Positions 43,910 through 59,542 of a DNA stretch of 64,000 nucleotides are shown here, in pieces. The notes beneath the pieces were generated by a model. It made no database searches. It was not told the DNA's origin and saw nothing but the letters and a program-made list of their open reading frames with translations. Numbering within the stretch: the stretch's first letter is position 1; every line of letters starts with the position of its first letter. The translations under genes and the position numbers were made by a program. Source of the DNA: Sanguinoderma infundibulare (taxonomy: Eukaryota; Basidiomycota; Agaricomycetes; Polyporales; Polyporaceae); NCBI GenBank assembly GCA_032821775.1, contig JAVLRN010000005.1, forward strand, positions 2,046,001 to 2,110,000. Direction: 5' to 3'.

Positions 43910-45840
43910 ATGATACAGCTTCCGGTGGAAGTGGTGGAAAGAATCATCGACATGTGCTCGCAGGGCCCGCTCGCTCACCTCGATCGCATCGTCTATCCGA
44001 CCCTCTGCGCCTTAGCGCTAACTTGCCGGAGCTGGTCGCCACGATGCCGCTACAACTTGTTTCAACATGTCTTCCTCCGCACGCCTTGCCAATTGCAATC
44101 CTTCCAAGCTGCTATCGACCAGGAGCCCTTGCTTCGAAAGATGGTGGTCGAAGTAACCATCGCCCCCTCTTCCCCCACATACCTCTCCTTCGTTCTCCTC
44201 CTTCGCGGACTCGACAGCGCACGCCACGTCCATCTTGGCCTCGACTGGGCGGGATATTCACCGCGATACGCCGACCGCATGGGGTACTTCGGGTCTGTTC
44301 AGCACTTGCACCTTGCCGGCGCGGCATTTCGCGACCTAGGGCAGCTCGTGAACGTTATATCCGCATTTTGTCGCATCCGCTCCCTGGACTTAACATCTGT
44401 GCGCTTGGAGCACGAGGAGATAGACAGGCCTTTGAGACAATGCCGAGCGAAACCACGGTACGGCAAGTCATGGGAGTTACAGCGTGTTAGCATGAAGGTA
44501 GACACGCTCTAATATCGCATGGCACAAGCGCTGACAGTCACCCTATTAGCAAACGCCTTTTCCTCTACAGATCATCCGGGCCCTTGGGTATGACATCATT
44601 TCAGAGTCCCTCCGCATCCGTTCGAATCAGGCGCAATGTGAGAGCGCACCACTGTTCAATCATACAGCGACAAGCGAACTTAAGCTTTTACTACAGGTTT
44701 TGAATCACTAAGCCCCACAACGCGTACGTCCGCAACGAAGACCCCCACAGACGACCACACACATTCCATTGGCAACCCTATGTTTTTCCTGAGCTGTGCA
44801 TCGATCCACGGAGGACGTACAGTTGAAATGTGCCTGCCAATCGAGGACGTCGTATCCCTGTACTCTGATCCAGTCATCATGCCGAAGGCTTGCCCTGCCC
44901 TCCGTGCTTACTTGACCGAACACGTCCGCATCATGTATCGAACGTCCCCCGACCGTCTGGACGCAGGCCCAGACATTTCGGGACTGAGGAGCATCGTGTC
45001 TGTCCGTCCAATGCCGGACAACGATTCGAGTGAGTACAGACGACTTTACTATCTACCGTCTTTCTAAACAACCTGCCGCGTACAGTGGACGTCGATTCTG
45101 GGGTGACTCAATCCTCTGTGTACATGGATATCTCTATGGGCACGAACGCCTCTATAGCCAGACCTCCCCCCTCCCCTCCCCGGCCAGACCTCCCCCACTC
45201 CCCCATGCCTACGTGTTCGGCCAGACAAGCCCAAAGAGTGCATACACTAGATCATCAGCCTCCTGAAGGGCTGAAGGGAAGCGGTTTCAGCATGCCGCCT
45301 GGCAGAGGTTCAGTTTCCCCCCGGAGAGCGAAAACCCTGGATCCCAAATCCCCCGCTGACGCGAGGCATCACGGACCCATATCACCATCTGGCTCCGTGT
45401 TACCCAATGGCGCACCTGAGTATACATCTGGGACCTCGCCTCATAGAGGACAGAAGCGCAAGCTTGATCATGATTTGGCCGTGTCCGATTCGCGAATGGA
45501 TTCGCGCTCGCACGATGCGCCACCTCCATCGAAGAAGGCGCGGGTCTCGGACTTTGTTCTCTGGGACATACAGATGCTTTGGTGGTGCTGCAAATACTTG
45601 TGTCGGGCGGCGTCCTCCAATTGCCCCTATAAGCAATTGGCCGCCTGCCTCGGCGAACTTGTGGCTGCGATGGAGGCAGTCGTGGACGTCGGCGAAGACC
45701 ATGCAGGTATATCTGGTCGGCGATATAATGGGATCACTGTCGAGTTTGGGCTCGCGAGAGGCCGCTGCCAAGGGAACGAGCGAGATTGCGAGGTGTGTGG
45801 CGCAATGGTTATTAACCCAAACTTTATCCTGAACGAGTGA
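43910..45840 (+). CDS. F-box protein with long nuclear-looking C-terminal extension
   Basis: Exons 43910-44497, 44571-44637, 44697-45029 and 45086-45840 join in phase to 580 residues. The start MIQLPVEVVERIIDM...TLCALALTCRSWSPRCRYNLF is an F-box, the motif that binds Skp1 in SCF ubiquitin ligases. Residues 60-240 follow the usual mushroom F-box solenoid pattern (HLHLAGAAFRDL, RIRSLDLTSVRLE). From about residue 330 the protein changes: Pro/Ser-rich disorder with two nuclear-signal-like clusters (GQKRKLDHD and PSKKARV), then a Cys-containing segment (WWCCKYLCRAASSNCPYKQL) and CEVCGAMV at the end. The four exons keep phase exactly, so I favour one gene over two, although the second half could be a separate gene. 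Confidence 0.65.
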
Positions 45841-47185
45841 CGGTCTTCAAGCAGGTTTGGAGAGGCCGAAGTGGAAATGTTGCACTGAGCATTTCCCAGG
45901 AGATGCTTCTATGTCTGGTGACTTTCACTGAGCAGCTAGTTCCCAAGCGTGTCGGAAACGTCCCGTGCTCGAGAACCGACCGTTCGAAGGGATGCGCGCC
46001 ACTCGATAGTGGGGACCCTGAAGCCGTCGCGTTCGCTAGAAATCCGTGGTTTGTGGCCTTCCTTTTGCTATGGCTTGCACAAGGACAAGGTGTTTGACTA
46101 CAGTTAACGGATATTTTCGTGTAAGCATTGATTGACGTTAGAACTTCGCCCAGTGTGAAACACACCCAGAGGCCTTCGCTTCGAGTGCACAAGGATGGTG
46201 TCTCCAATATGTGATCAACTGAAGTTGCACGAGCTTCAGGCGCCGAAATAACATCCATGTTCTGTACCTCTCTGCTCTCGCATTCCCATTCGCATTCTTC
46301 CGTACTCCACTTCCCCCCAGCTCTCCCATCCATCTATAACCCCTGTCCCCATGCTGTCTCGCTCTGGCTCTGGTCACACCTGCTCTTCCGCCGCAGTCGG
46401 CTAATACCCATACCTTATTCTTAACTTACAGTTCCGGCGGACCAGGAGGTGGGACATTTGTATGTAACGCTTGTTGTACAGGAGTAGTTCAATACCCAGC
46501 ATTCTTGCATGACACAGACGTTCAATTTGTGCTCTCGAGGGCTACCAATCCTCGTGGTTTTGAAGGCACGCGATGATCGATCAGGGGTCGCTGGATGCCG
46601 TCGAGGCCGTACGTATGTGAGCGTGAGCGTGCCGGTTGCCGTTCGATTGCGCAGGCAGGCTTGCGCGTTGCCTCCGAGAAGCTCGGAGGTTTGGGCGGGC
46701 CGGAGGGGTCGCCTTCCGTTTTGGGGGATCGGCGGCTGCGGGATCCCACGTGGCAGCTTCAAAGAGGATCACTTGGTCCAAGTTCGTGCCCGGTGTCCTC
46801 CAGGACTTCTATGCGTCGACAGATGGGTGAGTGCATTATTGATATCCTCACTGCGTATGAATAGCTCCCAGAGCTCCACCTGCCTCTCAAATGCTGCCTA
46901 GTAAGAAGTCAGCGCACAAAGGCATGCCTTCCGTTAGCATTCTCTTCATGTGCCGTCGACGGACCATATCCATGTCCAGATGGGGAGAGCCACGCGCAGC
47001 GGATTATTCTGATATCACATATATTCATCCATCCTGGCAGATGGACGTAGATCCCACACTAGATCAGACAGCATATGACAGGACTCCCAACAAAGACGCG
47101 TCTATGATGACAGCACAGTAAATGGCGAACTGTTGGACGCCAGACGGCCGTCCCCCGTCTAGGCGACGTGGTTTTGGGGCAGGGG
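45841..47185. other. Intergenic region, no supported gene
   Basis: A short + frame at 45837-46097 follows the F-box gene directly and might be read-through or an alternative last exon. Frames at 46500-46900 show no motif. Confidence 0.4.
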
Positions 47186-48087
47186 TCACTGCACATCGCT
47201 GGGCGACGCAAGAATGGCGTTGCTCAGGTCAACCAGCTGGAGGAGGGCCAAATTGAGCTGGTTCAACGTGCCCGAGTCCCACGAGGTCGCGGTCGCGGTG
47301 GGAGCGGAGGACGTGCTCGTCGAGGAGGCCGTCGTGCTCGTTGACTGCGTGAACGTAGTGGAGTGCGAGGTCGTGGTGGGTTTGGCCGTCGTGCTGTGCT
47401 TCGTCGTCGTGGGAGGCGGCGGCGGCGTGGAGGTAGTCGGCGCGGCGCCGCTGCCGAAGACCCAGCTGCCGTACACCACGCCAGCGTCGAGACCGCCAGC
47501 GAGGAAAGAGAAGAGGCTAGGGGAGAGGTCGATCGCCCCGAAGGGGCACTCCATGCACTGCACAGGGGATGCAAGATTGGCCAACGCTTAAGAGGGCGGT
47601 GGCGGTGAAGAACGTACCTCATCAGTGATCCTGGCTTGGGTGGATTTGCCTTGGTACGAGATGGTGATTTGAGCGTAGCAGTTAGAGCCACCGTTCCATT
47701 GCTAATTCCGAAGATCAGTTCAGCACGCGCAAGTCCGCCGTGAAATCGGGACTAGTACTGACATGGGTGTTCAACGCGACAATCTACGGGCAGAAAGAAG
47801 GAGATACCATTAGCATGTAATCATACCGACGATTGAGAGTCTTGACTCACAAAGTCGCTGTCGTGGTCGAATGAGCCGCAAGCATTCTGGCCGACCTCGA
47901 AGTAGGTGAAGCGCGTGCCGTCAAAGCGCTTTTGAACATGAGCTTCGGGCTCAGTGAGGTTGGTGGCAAGGTGGCGATGAGCATGGCTAACGGCGCGGTG
48001 TTGGTGAGCACCATCGGCGAGGACAAGAGCGGAGGCCAGAGCAGCAAAAAAGAACGTGGCGCGGAAACGACGGGCGAGGGTGAACAT
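47186..48087 (-). CDS. Secreted expansin-like protein, paralogue B
   Basis: Exons (high to low) 47851-48087, 47763-47783, 47618-47701 and 47186-47557 give 237 residues. A basic N terminus followed by ATFFFAALASALVLADG forms the signal peptide; a KR pair before FDGTRF may be a processing site. The barrel has RFTYFEVGQNACG, the seven-residue microexon IVALNTH, SNCYAQITISYQGK, RITDECMECPFGAIDLSPSLFSFLA. One Cys-Pro-Gly-Cys is changed to Cys-Met-Glu-Cys relative to A. The tail is Thr/Ser-rich and ends with a hydrophobic helix as in A. Exon phases match paralogue C exactly. Confidence 0.9.
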
Positions 48088-48486
48088 GGTGTAAGGACTG
48101 GCGGGTAAACGGTGAGCCGATGCTCTTGGAGACGAGGCGGGTGACGAGGCGAGGGTGAAGGAGAGGAGGGCCTTGGCGACCTGGGGGAAGGATGAGCGAG
48201 GGAGAAAGTCGTGAAGGGGGCTATGAGTGCCAGGAACTTGAAGCCGTCGGCCTTGCACTCTGTCGGAGGGCGGCGACGAGGGCGGGGGCGACGGGGGTCT
48301 AGGCACTGTCTCACCCACTGCAGCTGTCCCTGGCCAATCCCGATCCGTCCATCTCCTCGCCAACGTGACCGCGCCTCTGGCTCTGACGCGTCTCACTGAC
48401 GCGCGCCTACGTCACTCGTCGTCAACCGCCAACGACGTCCTCGACACCTTGCTCGATCTTCCTTCCCGAGCGCGACAACGTGCACC

Positions 48487-49113
48487 ATGTCTGGCCCAGG
48501 CTTCCCCTGGATTCGTCTTACGCTCTCCAGCGTCGGCAGTGCGTACCGTTAGCTGACTCACCACGGTCAATTCTCTGACCTCTCATGCCGCCCACCAGTC
48601 ATCGGCTTTGGTTACATGTTAATGCGAGGTTGGTCTCGGGTGCTCCCTTTTTAACCTGCGGATTCATCCCGAAAACCTCCTATCCAGCAACTGTGCCAAC
48701 ACCCGAAGACACATACGCCGTAAGTTCGTCCGTCTTCCAGATTCCCCTCAATCCCCATCCGCTGTGGCGTCGCCCCGAATGCAAGTCAGATGCCACGGTT
48801 CATTTCCGGGCCTCATGGTCCTTCCAACCCACTCCTTCAGCGCATGTTCGACCAATCAGCACACTCACCTCTCATCTCCATATTCGCTTGCAGGCCATGT
48901 CTCCGGATTTGAGGAGGAAGGTCGACGCCACCCGGGCGGCGAGGTTAGCAAGGGAGAATGCAACAAAGGCACAGGAGAACGCACAGGTGAGTGGTCGATT
49001 TACTGCTCCTCACCACGCTGCGCAGCAGCTGATTCAGGGACCCCTGGCTGCGCTCCCAGTCGAGCGACCCGGACTCCCAAAAGCCAATATGGGCGGACAA
49101 ACAGCAGTCTTGA
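48487..49113 (+). CDS. cbp4: Cbp4-like cytochrome bc1 assembly factor
   Basis: Five small exons (48487-48538, 48599-48628, 48688-48719, 48894-48986, 49060-49113) give an 86-residue protein. It begins MSGPGFPWIRLTL, has one membrane helix (SSVGIIGFGYMLM), then PTPEDTYAAMSPDLRRKVDATRAARL and ends SDPDSQKPIWAD plus a short tail. This is the layout of Cbp4, an inner-mitochondrial-membrane protein needed for cytochrome b maturation and complex III assembly: one N-terminal helix, a TPTE-like turn, a Leu-Ser-Pro-(D/E) segment and a charged helix facing the intermembrane space. All joins keep frame. Note that the Fmp25-like protein at 36.4 kb is also tied to complex III, though the two genes are 10 kb apart. 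Confidence 0.8.
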
Positions 49114-49552
49114 GCCCTCACTCGGAGTTATATACGCCTCGTCACCATGCCGTGTATCGTACCATCGCCATTATTTTCGCATATGCACCCCTTAATGCAC
49201 CACCCTTTCACCGCACCAAGGTCTTGGCCACGACGAGGCTCGATATACGTATTGCACATCGACATTATACACCGTGTACTGTAAGCAAGAGTTACAGCCG
49301 TACGAATAATACAGCTAGCTCAACGACCAAGTCACTAACACATCTTGTAGCGTAAATCCCGAATAAAGAATATATCAGTGCACCCTCGCGAACAAGGCAC
49401 GGGCGAGAGGTTACAGCAGCGACGAGCAAGGGAAAACGAACGACAGCAGTTGGGCGATCATGGGGACGTCTGGCACGATACATACGGCCATCAAAGGACC
49501 AAAAGTCTAATATGGTCGGGCGACGACGGCCTGTCATTTCCAACGTTGATGA

Positions 49553-50198
49553 CTAGTTGAACCACCAGTTGCCGTAGATGACTCCCTCATCAAGCGGCGC
49601 GAGGTGCGCGAAGAGAGGGCGCGACAGATCCGCCTGCGCGTCCTTGCATCCCGGGCACTGCGAATCGGCAAGTGAGTACACCGCCAGTTTCACGTGCGAC
49701 GCGGACATTACAACGAAACGCGTACCTCGTCGGTGACCTTCGCCTGGACCTGCTGACCGTTGTACTGGATGGTGACCGTCTTGTAGCAGTGCGCCCCGTT
49801 GTTGAACATCTGAAACGGAACCCGCCGTCAGTCTGACCCGTTTCGAGGGGCCCGCAACCTCCCCCAAAGCCGATTGCCGACCCGGACGTACCGACGGGCT
49901 CAACGCCATGATCTGTTAGCACCCGACGCCAGAAATGTCAGCCGAGCCGTTTCATCCAATAGTATGAGTGTTAAATATTACTCACGTAGTCGGTGTTGGA
50001 GTCGTAACCGCCGCACGCGTTCTGGCCCGCGTCGTAGTACGTGAAACGAGCGTTGCCGTCTCGCTTTTCCAGCCTGGAGTGGGTGCCGTTGCCGGTGCCG
50101 TGCCTCGCCAGTGGCGCGGCGGCCGCGAGCGTGGTGAAGAGCACGAGGAAGCTGAGGACGGCGGCCGTGAGCACGGAACGGCTGCCGGACGCGAACAT
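49553..50198 (-). CDS. Secreted expansin-like protein, paralogue C (short, no linker tail)
   Basis: Exons (high to low) 49986-50198, 49892-49912, 49726-49809 and 49553-49657 give 140 residues. It has a signal peptide (SVLTAAVLSFLVLFTTLAAAA), a KR site before DGNARF, and the barrel RFTYYDAGQNACGGYDSNTDY, microexon IMALSPS, MFNNGAHCYKTV, KVTDECPGCKDAQADLSRPLFAHLAPLDEG and ends at YGNWWFN. It keeps the DECPGC motif but lacks the Thr/Ser tail and final helix of A and B, so it is the minimal secreted form. Exon phases equal those of B. Confidence 0.9.
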
Positions 50199-52108
50199 CT
50201 TGCTTTTTCAGTGTCGGATTTGAGAGGAGGTGGTAAGGAGCGGTTCGGGTCGAGGTATCGACGGATTGGTGTACGTTGTCGAGAATTCCGAGTGCCGGAC
50301 CGTGGTGGGTGAGGTTTTCAAACGAATGTGGGGTGCGAGAGACGAAGGACGCTCCGCGGAGGCGCTTGGCACGTATTCCAGATGCAGACGACGGTGTAGG
50401 TCGAGCGGATCGAGGATGGGGACGCCGACACATCGCAGGCACTCGTGTTATATACGCCCGCCCCTTCCCCGATTTGCCCCTCGGCCCTGCGGTCGCCTCG
50501 GGGGCATGCGCCCGGAGGAATGGCTCGAGGTGATTCGCGAGCTGATGTCCGAGCGTTTCTTCACACCGGGAAGGCGTAAAGTCTATTGGGGATCAACACA
50601 ACCGCGCGCCAGCTGGCCGTGCACGGGCCCGGCAGGCCTGAACGGCGAGAAGGCGGTGGGCCGAGTAAATGGGTTTGGGAAGCGGGAAGCGGGATCGGAC
50701 GTCAGCTTATTCGCCATCATACAGGCAGCAGGGGCGCGCGACGCGAATTTGAGGCCTGTCGCTGTCGCTGTCTTCTTCGTGGGGTGTTGGAGATCCAGGG
50801 TTGGCGGCTCGGCAGCGAATCGTGTTGAACGCGCGAGAGCGACTGGCGCGTCGTCGATTCGTCTTCCTCGAGGAGGGTCAGATCTTGGAGAGCATGCATC
50901 CGACCTGCACATGGTGCGTAGCGCGGAACGGGTGTAGTAAGTGTGGGAAATCCACACACCAATCGCTTCTCAGCACGGCGTCGGGGTCACCGTCCAAGCG
51001 CATGCGTAGCGAGAGGCTAGTCTTAGATTCGAGTATGTACGAAATGCCTATGATATTGTGCACACGAAAACGTGAGCCGGTCTGCGATGCGAACGCATCA
51101 ACATGTATGAACGAAATATATAAAACGCACGTCATGCCGCCGACGGGGAGACACCGCGGAATGTTGATTCGCCGGACTCGCAGTTTGAGCGTACGCGGAA
51201 TGGATTCGAGCATCCTCACGGGTTGATGCCACATAACCAGCAACCAGAAGGAGTCCAGATGGGCACCAGAAGGGCCCGAAAATTGACGGAAGCCGCCATT
51301 ATTTGACTGCAGATATGATATGACAGAGAACCTAGCTGTCAGCGCATATAACACCGCGTCGGGAAGGGCACGGGACGTACGTTCGGTCAGGCAGGCAGAG
51401 TTCCGAGGTGCATCTGTGTGCTTGGGTTTGTCCACCGGTCGAGGATTGAGCGGCATGGAATGTTCAAAGGTGCATGTTTCAGCCAATTTCTCAGGCCAGC
51501 GTGATGCTGCGAGCTGGGACTCCGCTTGAAAACGCGGTCACGCGCTGCACATATTGTGTGGCGACCACGCGTGTCCGCGACATCTCGACGCCAGTACTTG
51601 CGCTTCCGGGCGGGTCGTCCTGAGACGCCATATTTGGGATGCTCTCGCCTTCCAGCCTTGAAGCTTGAGACGGGGTCGCGATAGATAACGATTATGCGCA
51701 ACGTATACACAATATCACAACAAGACGAGGTGGAGGAGGGTGGTGATGATTCTACACATCAACGTGAAGGGGCGTGAGAGTCAAGAGTAGTACGAGATAC
51801 AGCGCACGGGATGGATGGAATAGCCAACGATCTTGGAACTTGTGTGCGACAGCGACGAGATGGTGGTGTCCTTGCAGCCAGAAGTATAATCATCCTCCTC
51901 GTGAGAGAGCGGTGAGATGGAATGGTAGGCATGCAAGAGCATGATAGTACGGTGAATGTCCTTGCGAGAACGTGGAAGTCATTACTGATCTAGAAAGCTG
52001 CACAACAGGATGCCATGTCAGCTGTGAGCAGCGTATGTCCATGGATTCTACTCACGTACAAAGTGTAGGGGGATAATGTACATGTTCCGGTGTCAGTTTG
52101 AGAGCGAC
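50199..52108. other. Intergenic region of 1.9 kb
   Basis: The left part holds the promoter of paralogue C. Long frames at 50230-50937 and 50878-51486 are on opposite strands, rich in Arg and Gly, and lack motifs; I regard them as GC-driven chance frames. Confidence 0.4.
50448..50455 (-). promoter_or_regulatory. TATA box candidate of expansin-like gene C
   Basis: On the minus strand GTATATAACAC lies about 250 bases before the ATG. The sequence is a good TATA match; the distance implies a long leader. Confidence 0.4.
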
Positions 52109-54098
52109 TCAACTAGCAGCGGCGGTACTCGGCTCTCCCTCCGCCGAGGGCGTTGAGGGAATAGGGGCATCCAGCAATGGCTTGTCAGAAATAGAGGACT
52201 CGGGCGATGACGGAAGAACGTCATATGATGAAGGATTAGCCGATGAAGTGAGTGATGGTGGGTGTTCCAGGGGTGGCTGAGTTGCCGATCGGTCGTCCAC
52301 TGAGCATTCGGAAGGCCCAGGCACTGCGGGGATGTTGTCCGTCGCCACTGGAGAAGGTATTTGCGGAGAAGAGTCATTCTCCGCAGTGGAGTCAGACGTC
52401 GGAGGGGCCTCTTCCAGCGGGTCAGACGATCCACGTTCGGGACTGGGACTCGCGACGGCAGTGGCAGTGGACGTAGCGCTGAGGACTGCAGCACTGATAC
52501 CATACTGCGAAGAAGGCGATGACCTACCACTGCGTCGACCGGGAGACTGCTCGTTGCTCAGAGGGCCGGGTGTTGGAGAAAGGAGGCCAGAACTTGACGA
52601 GGGTGGAATTTGGCTTGAAGTCGACGTCCGGGAGCGAGGGGGTGACGCTGCTTCGGGTTGGGGAGCAGGGGTGGACAATTCGCTCGGAGCAGGCTCAGAT
52701 GGAGCACTTGCACCTGCATCCGACGAGGCGGCGGCAGTTTCAGTAGATCCCTCCCCGGTGGTGTCGCCTCTAGCTGCCGCGGCCTCTTCTCTCTGCTTCT
52801 TCGCCTCTTCTTCTTGCTGACGCCGCTGTTGCGCTTCATGGTCCAGCAACGATAACCGCATCGCTTCCATCACCATGAGCTTCAGAAAGGTATGAGTTCG
52901 ATATTTCGGAAGTAGTATTGTCTCAACTTACCTCCTCCAGGTCCTGACCTCCCAGGCCCATGGTTCCGAAGAACTGGTTTAGCTCTTGGTTCTGCTGTCT
53001 CCGTCTCGCTCTCCTACTTCCCCGGTCGCCGCTACCCTCGGGCGACTCGGAGCCGCCTTCTTCGGAGGGTAACGCATGCACACGACCACTCGTAACGCCG
53101 ACGGGAATGAGTCGGTCACCGACCTGGCGCATAATAATGCGCCTGTTAGCGCGCCGTTGGACGGCAGCGCGAACGGCAGCCAACTTGGCCTCCCAATCGG
53201 GGTGAATGTGGTCTTGAAGGCATCACATGGTCCCAAGGACATGAGCGCACGGCCAGGCATACCCCGTAATTGGATACTCACCGACAGTAACAACGTCAGG
53301 ATCGTTATGCCCGAAGCTCTTCCTCCGGCGCTTCATCGAAGGGTGGGCGGCGGCGTCTGACGTCGCCTTTGGGGAGTCAGGCCAAGACGGTGGCGTCTGT
53401 GGGCAGCGGGAATACCAGACACTAGGTCAAGAATGATATGACTGATATTCCGAGAGGCATACTCACCGCCCCCTCACTTCCAAGTCCAGCGCGCCATGAT
53501 GGTGGAGCGTAGACGATACCAAAGTTCTCCTGAACACAATACGGACAAGCAGCTGGCTCGGAAACAAGATGTGTAGTAGTGGGATCCACTCTCTTGATTT
53601 GAACGAAGCATTCTGTGCAGATAGCTTGGTCGCAACATCGAGAACGGTTGATGTTCTGCGGATAATACTGCGTGCCGGCATACGGTGAGTGCACGGATAG
53701 CTAATACAATCACTGGGACGCACCAAGAAACAGATTGGGCACTCTACAGCCCCGCGGTATATCGCTGCCTCAGGATTGCGAGCAGGCTCCTTCGCGGCGC
53801 TGGGCCGCTTCGTATGTCCCTTGGCTGAGCTGGAGCCAGCTGGCTCGGTGCGTGAGGCTTCGGCGGCGTCCACTTCAGGAGGCTCCTTGCGTGCAGCGAG
53901 TATCTGTTCGTCATCCCAAGACTCCTCGTAGTCCTCGAGTGGCCGATAGAACGGAGCAAGCTTGCGGTCGACAATGAGTTGTGTGACGGTAGCTTGATTC
54001 CAGTCTCGCGGACCCGTGTAGATCCCATGTGGGGTAAGGTACCCGAAGTCGACGGTCTCCTCGTGGTGTCCGCGGCCAGAGGAGGCACTGTTGCCCAT
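52109..54098 (-). CDS. Sip5-like protein with RING-type zinc finger
   Basis: Exons (high to low) 53724-54098, 53467-53667, 53282-53396, 52932-53212 and 52109-52879 give 580 residues. The start MGNSASSG fits N-myristoylation. Residues 20-45 ([14 protein letters not shown]) and the RING-like finger across the first intron (CPICFL / [14 protein letters not shown] / CPYC, residues 120-180) match the fungal Sip5 family. Yeast Sip5 interacts with the Snf1 kinase and the Reg1/Glc7 phosphatase in glucose response. A basic helical region follows ([19 protein letters not shown]), then an E/Q-rich coiled coil ([19 protein letters not shown]) and a 200-residue Ser/Pro/Thr-rich tail that is probably disordered. 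Splice phases are all consistent. Confidence 0.85.
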
Positions 54099-55312
54099 GA
54101 TTAGAGAATCCGAGCACACGAGACGAGATGTGGTCGTCGAGAGGGAAAGTGAGCAGTCCTGCGCCCAGACACGGCCAGGTTGCGGGTTGTCGTGACAGGC
54201 CGGTGACCGACTCGACTCTGACCAACGCCCGCCGTTGCGTCGCCGGCTAACACCGACGCCTGCTCTCACCCGAAGGGTTTTATATATCAGCCCGGTACCA
54301 CATTCACCACCTCCCTCTGGTGCAAACGTTTCAAATCAACATCTATCTCGTCAACACACCGGACGCCGCCTGCAGAGACAGGCGAACTGTGTCTCACGCC
54401 AGGACCCGGGACTAGGTCGACTAGCCCAGTCAAAATGCAATGAACGACGCTTACAGGCTGTAGCATTCAACATGCTCTGACCTGCAGCACCTACATATGA
54501 AGTTGAACGTGAAAGTGGATTTCCCGCAAAAGCCGGTACGTCGTTGTGAACAGAGATGCGAAGAAAGCTTGGGAAGACCACGTGTTACTGAGGTCTCGAT
54601 TGAAATATTGAAACCCCATCGAATGAATAGATCTCAACCATGGGAAGTAGTGGGATATCGTGGAAGATGGAGTGTACGTATACCGTGAACATCATATCGT
54701 AGCATGAAGCCGCCTCCAGTGCGAGTGGGAATCGAACTCTGAACCGCGCAAACGGACAACGGCGGGGTCATTAAATATATGGCGGGTCGGCGGCAGCAGA
54801 ACTTGTTAGCCCCCTTAACCAATATTAATGGCGGCAGACCGATAGCCATAACCACTAGCTCTGAATACTGTGAGTCGAGTGCAGGCGTGGAGACAGCAGA
54901 GAGGTAACCATAGCTCCGGGTCTTACCCACGATTGCCGAATGCGTGGGCGCCTTCGGACCAAGAAGCCGGAAGAGCGCAAAAGTCCTCGCACTCTTCGCA
55001 CGGCAAACACGCTGGAGGTGTCATATGGTCCTGGAGGACAGCGCAAGATGTCGAGGGAGTTTCTCAAGGAGAGAGGGGCAATTGTACTGAAAAAGCTGGA
55101 AGTTCCACCCGGATGGCAGCCCGGGAACGGGGGCGTCGAGCCGGGGGAATCGGCCACGTCAGCGGGGAGGGCGTCCATGGTTTATATGACCATCATTAGC
55201 CGAGCATACTTCTCTTCAGATTTGCGAACACGCCCACACTCTTTCGCTTCTCCCTCGGGCTTTTCTCCTCTGCTCCCTGCTCTCTCGCAAGCTGAGCTAA
55301 CGGCCTGGAGAC
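54099..55312. other. Divergent intergenic region between Sip5-like and calcium-pump genes
   Basis: Open frames at 54940-55485 and on the minus strand at 54634-54930 have no motif. The final 120 bases before the pump ATG are pyrimidine-rich (CTTTCGCTTCTCCCTCGGGC), typical of a leader. Confidence 0.4.
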
Positions 55313-58887
<3,575 letters not shown>

Positions 58888-59542
58888 ATGGCAACGTTAG
58901 ACGCATCTATATTATTAAGGACTCTGTAATGGCATGTAACGACCGCAATGTTAGATGGACGGCATTGTGAAGATTGCCGTCTTGAAGCTCATCCTGCTGC
59001 ATGCGGTGCGATGAGCTATCTATCGAACTAAGCCGGACTATGTGTGCCTGCATGGCGTTAATAACAGAAAATCTCTTTCATCTCCCATGCTCATTGCCCC
59101 TGGGCTGAGGAGGCATCGAGACTGAAAGGCAGAAGGCCCGAAACAATGGGAGTGTATGTTAGCTTGTGTCCCAAGCCAACCGCTGCGTGGTCGAAAGTTT
59201 AGAAGTAAAAAGCAAACAAAATCGTGGTCATCGGCACACAGCCACCTCCGAGGTTTGCTGAGCGGAGCGCCCCCATTGCCCAAGGCAGTAAGTTTGCCTT
59301 CGTGCTGCTCGAAATTGCAGGCAATACAGAGCACGAATAATCTACAGTAGTTTCTCTCTGAATTCGTCCAGGAGCGACTCGTACTGGGGCCCGATTCAAC
59401 GGCGAGAGTTGGGCCCCGTCTGTATCGGATAGGCGACAGCCGAAAAATGGCCCGACCGCGCCGAAAAAAAGGGGTTTGTCGCTTGCTTGAGATCGGCAGT
59501 CGACTTCAACTTGGGGCAAAAAATTTGCTCCAGAAAATGAAC
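58888..59542. other. 3' flank of the pump gene and spacer to the tRNA
   Basis: No protein gene is supported. AT-richer than the coding DNA; probable 3' UTR in the first 150 bases. Confidence 0.4.

Noticed and set aside
48585..49355. 256-residue + strand open frame
   Set aside because: It only partly overlaps the true Cbp4 exons; the spliced model with the SDPDSQKPIWAD ending fits far better.
41388..50198. Biosynthetic gene cluster
   Set aside because: No polyketide, peptide or terpene synthase, P450 or related tailoring enzyme is present; the group is paralogues interspersed with housekeeping genes.
50230..50937. Long + strand open frame between expansin C and the Sip5-like gene
   Set aside because: Arg/Gly-rich, overlapped by open frames on the other strand, no motif; typical of GC-rich chance.
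54715..54790. tRNA-like T-loop (TTCGATTCC) on the minus strand
   Set aside because: The arms around it do not pair, and no acceptor stem or anticodon arm can be drawn.
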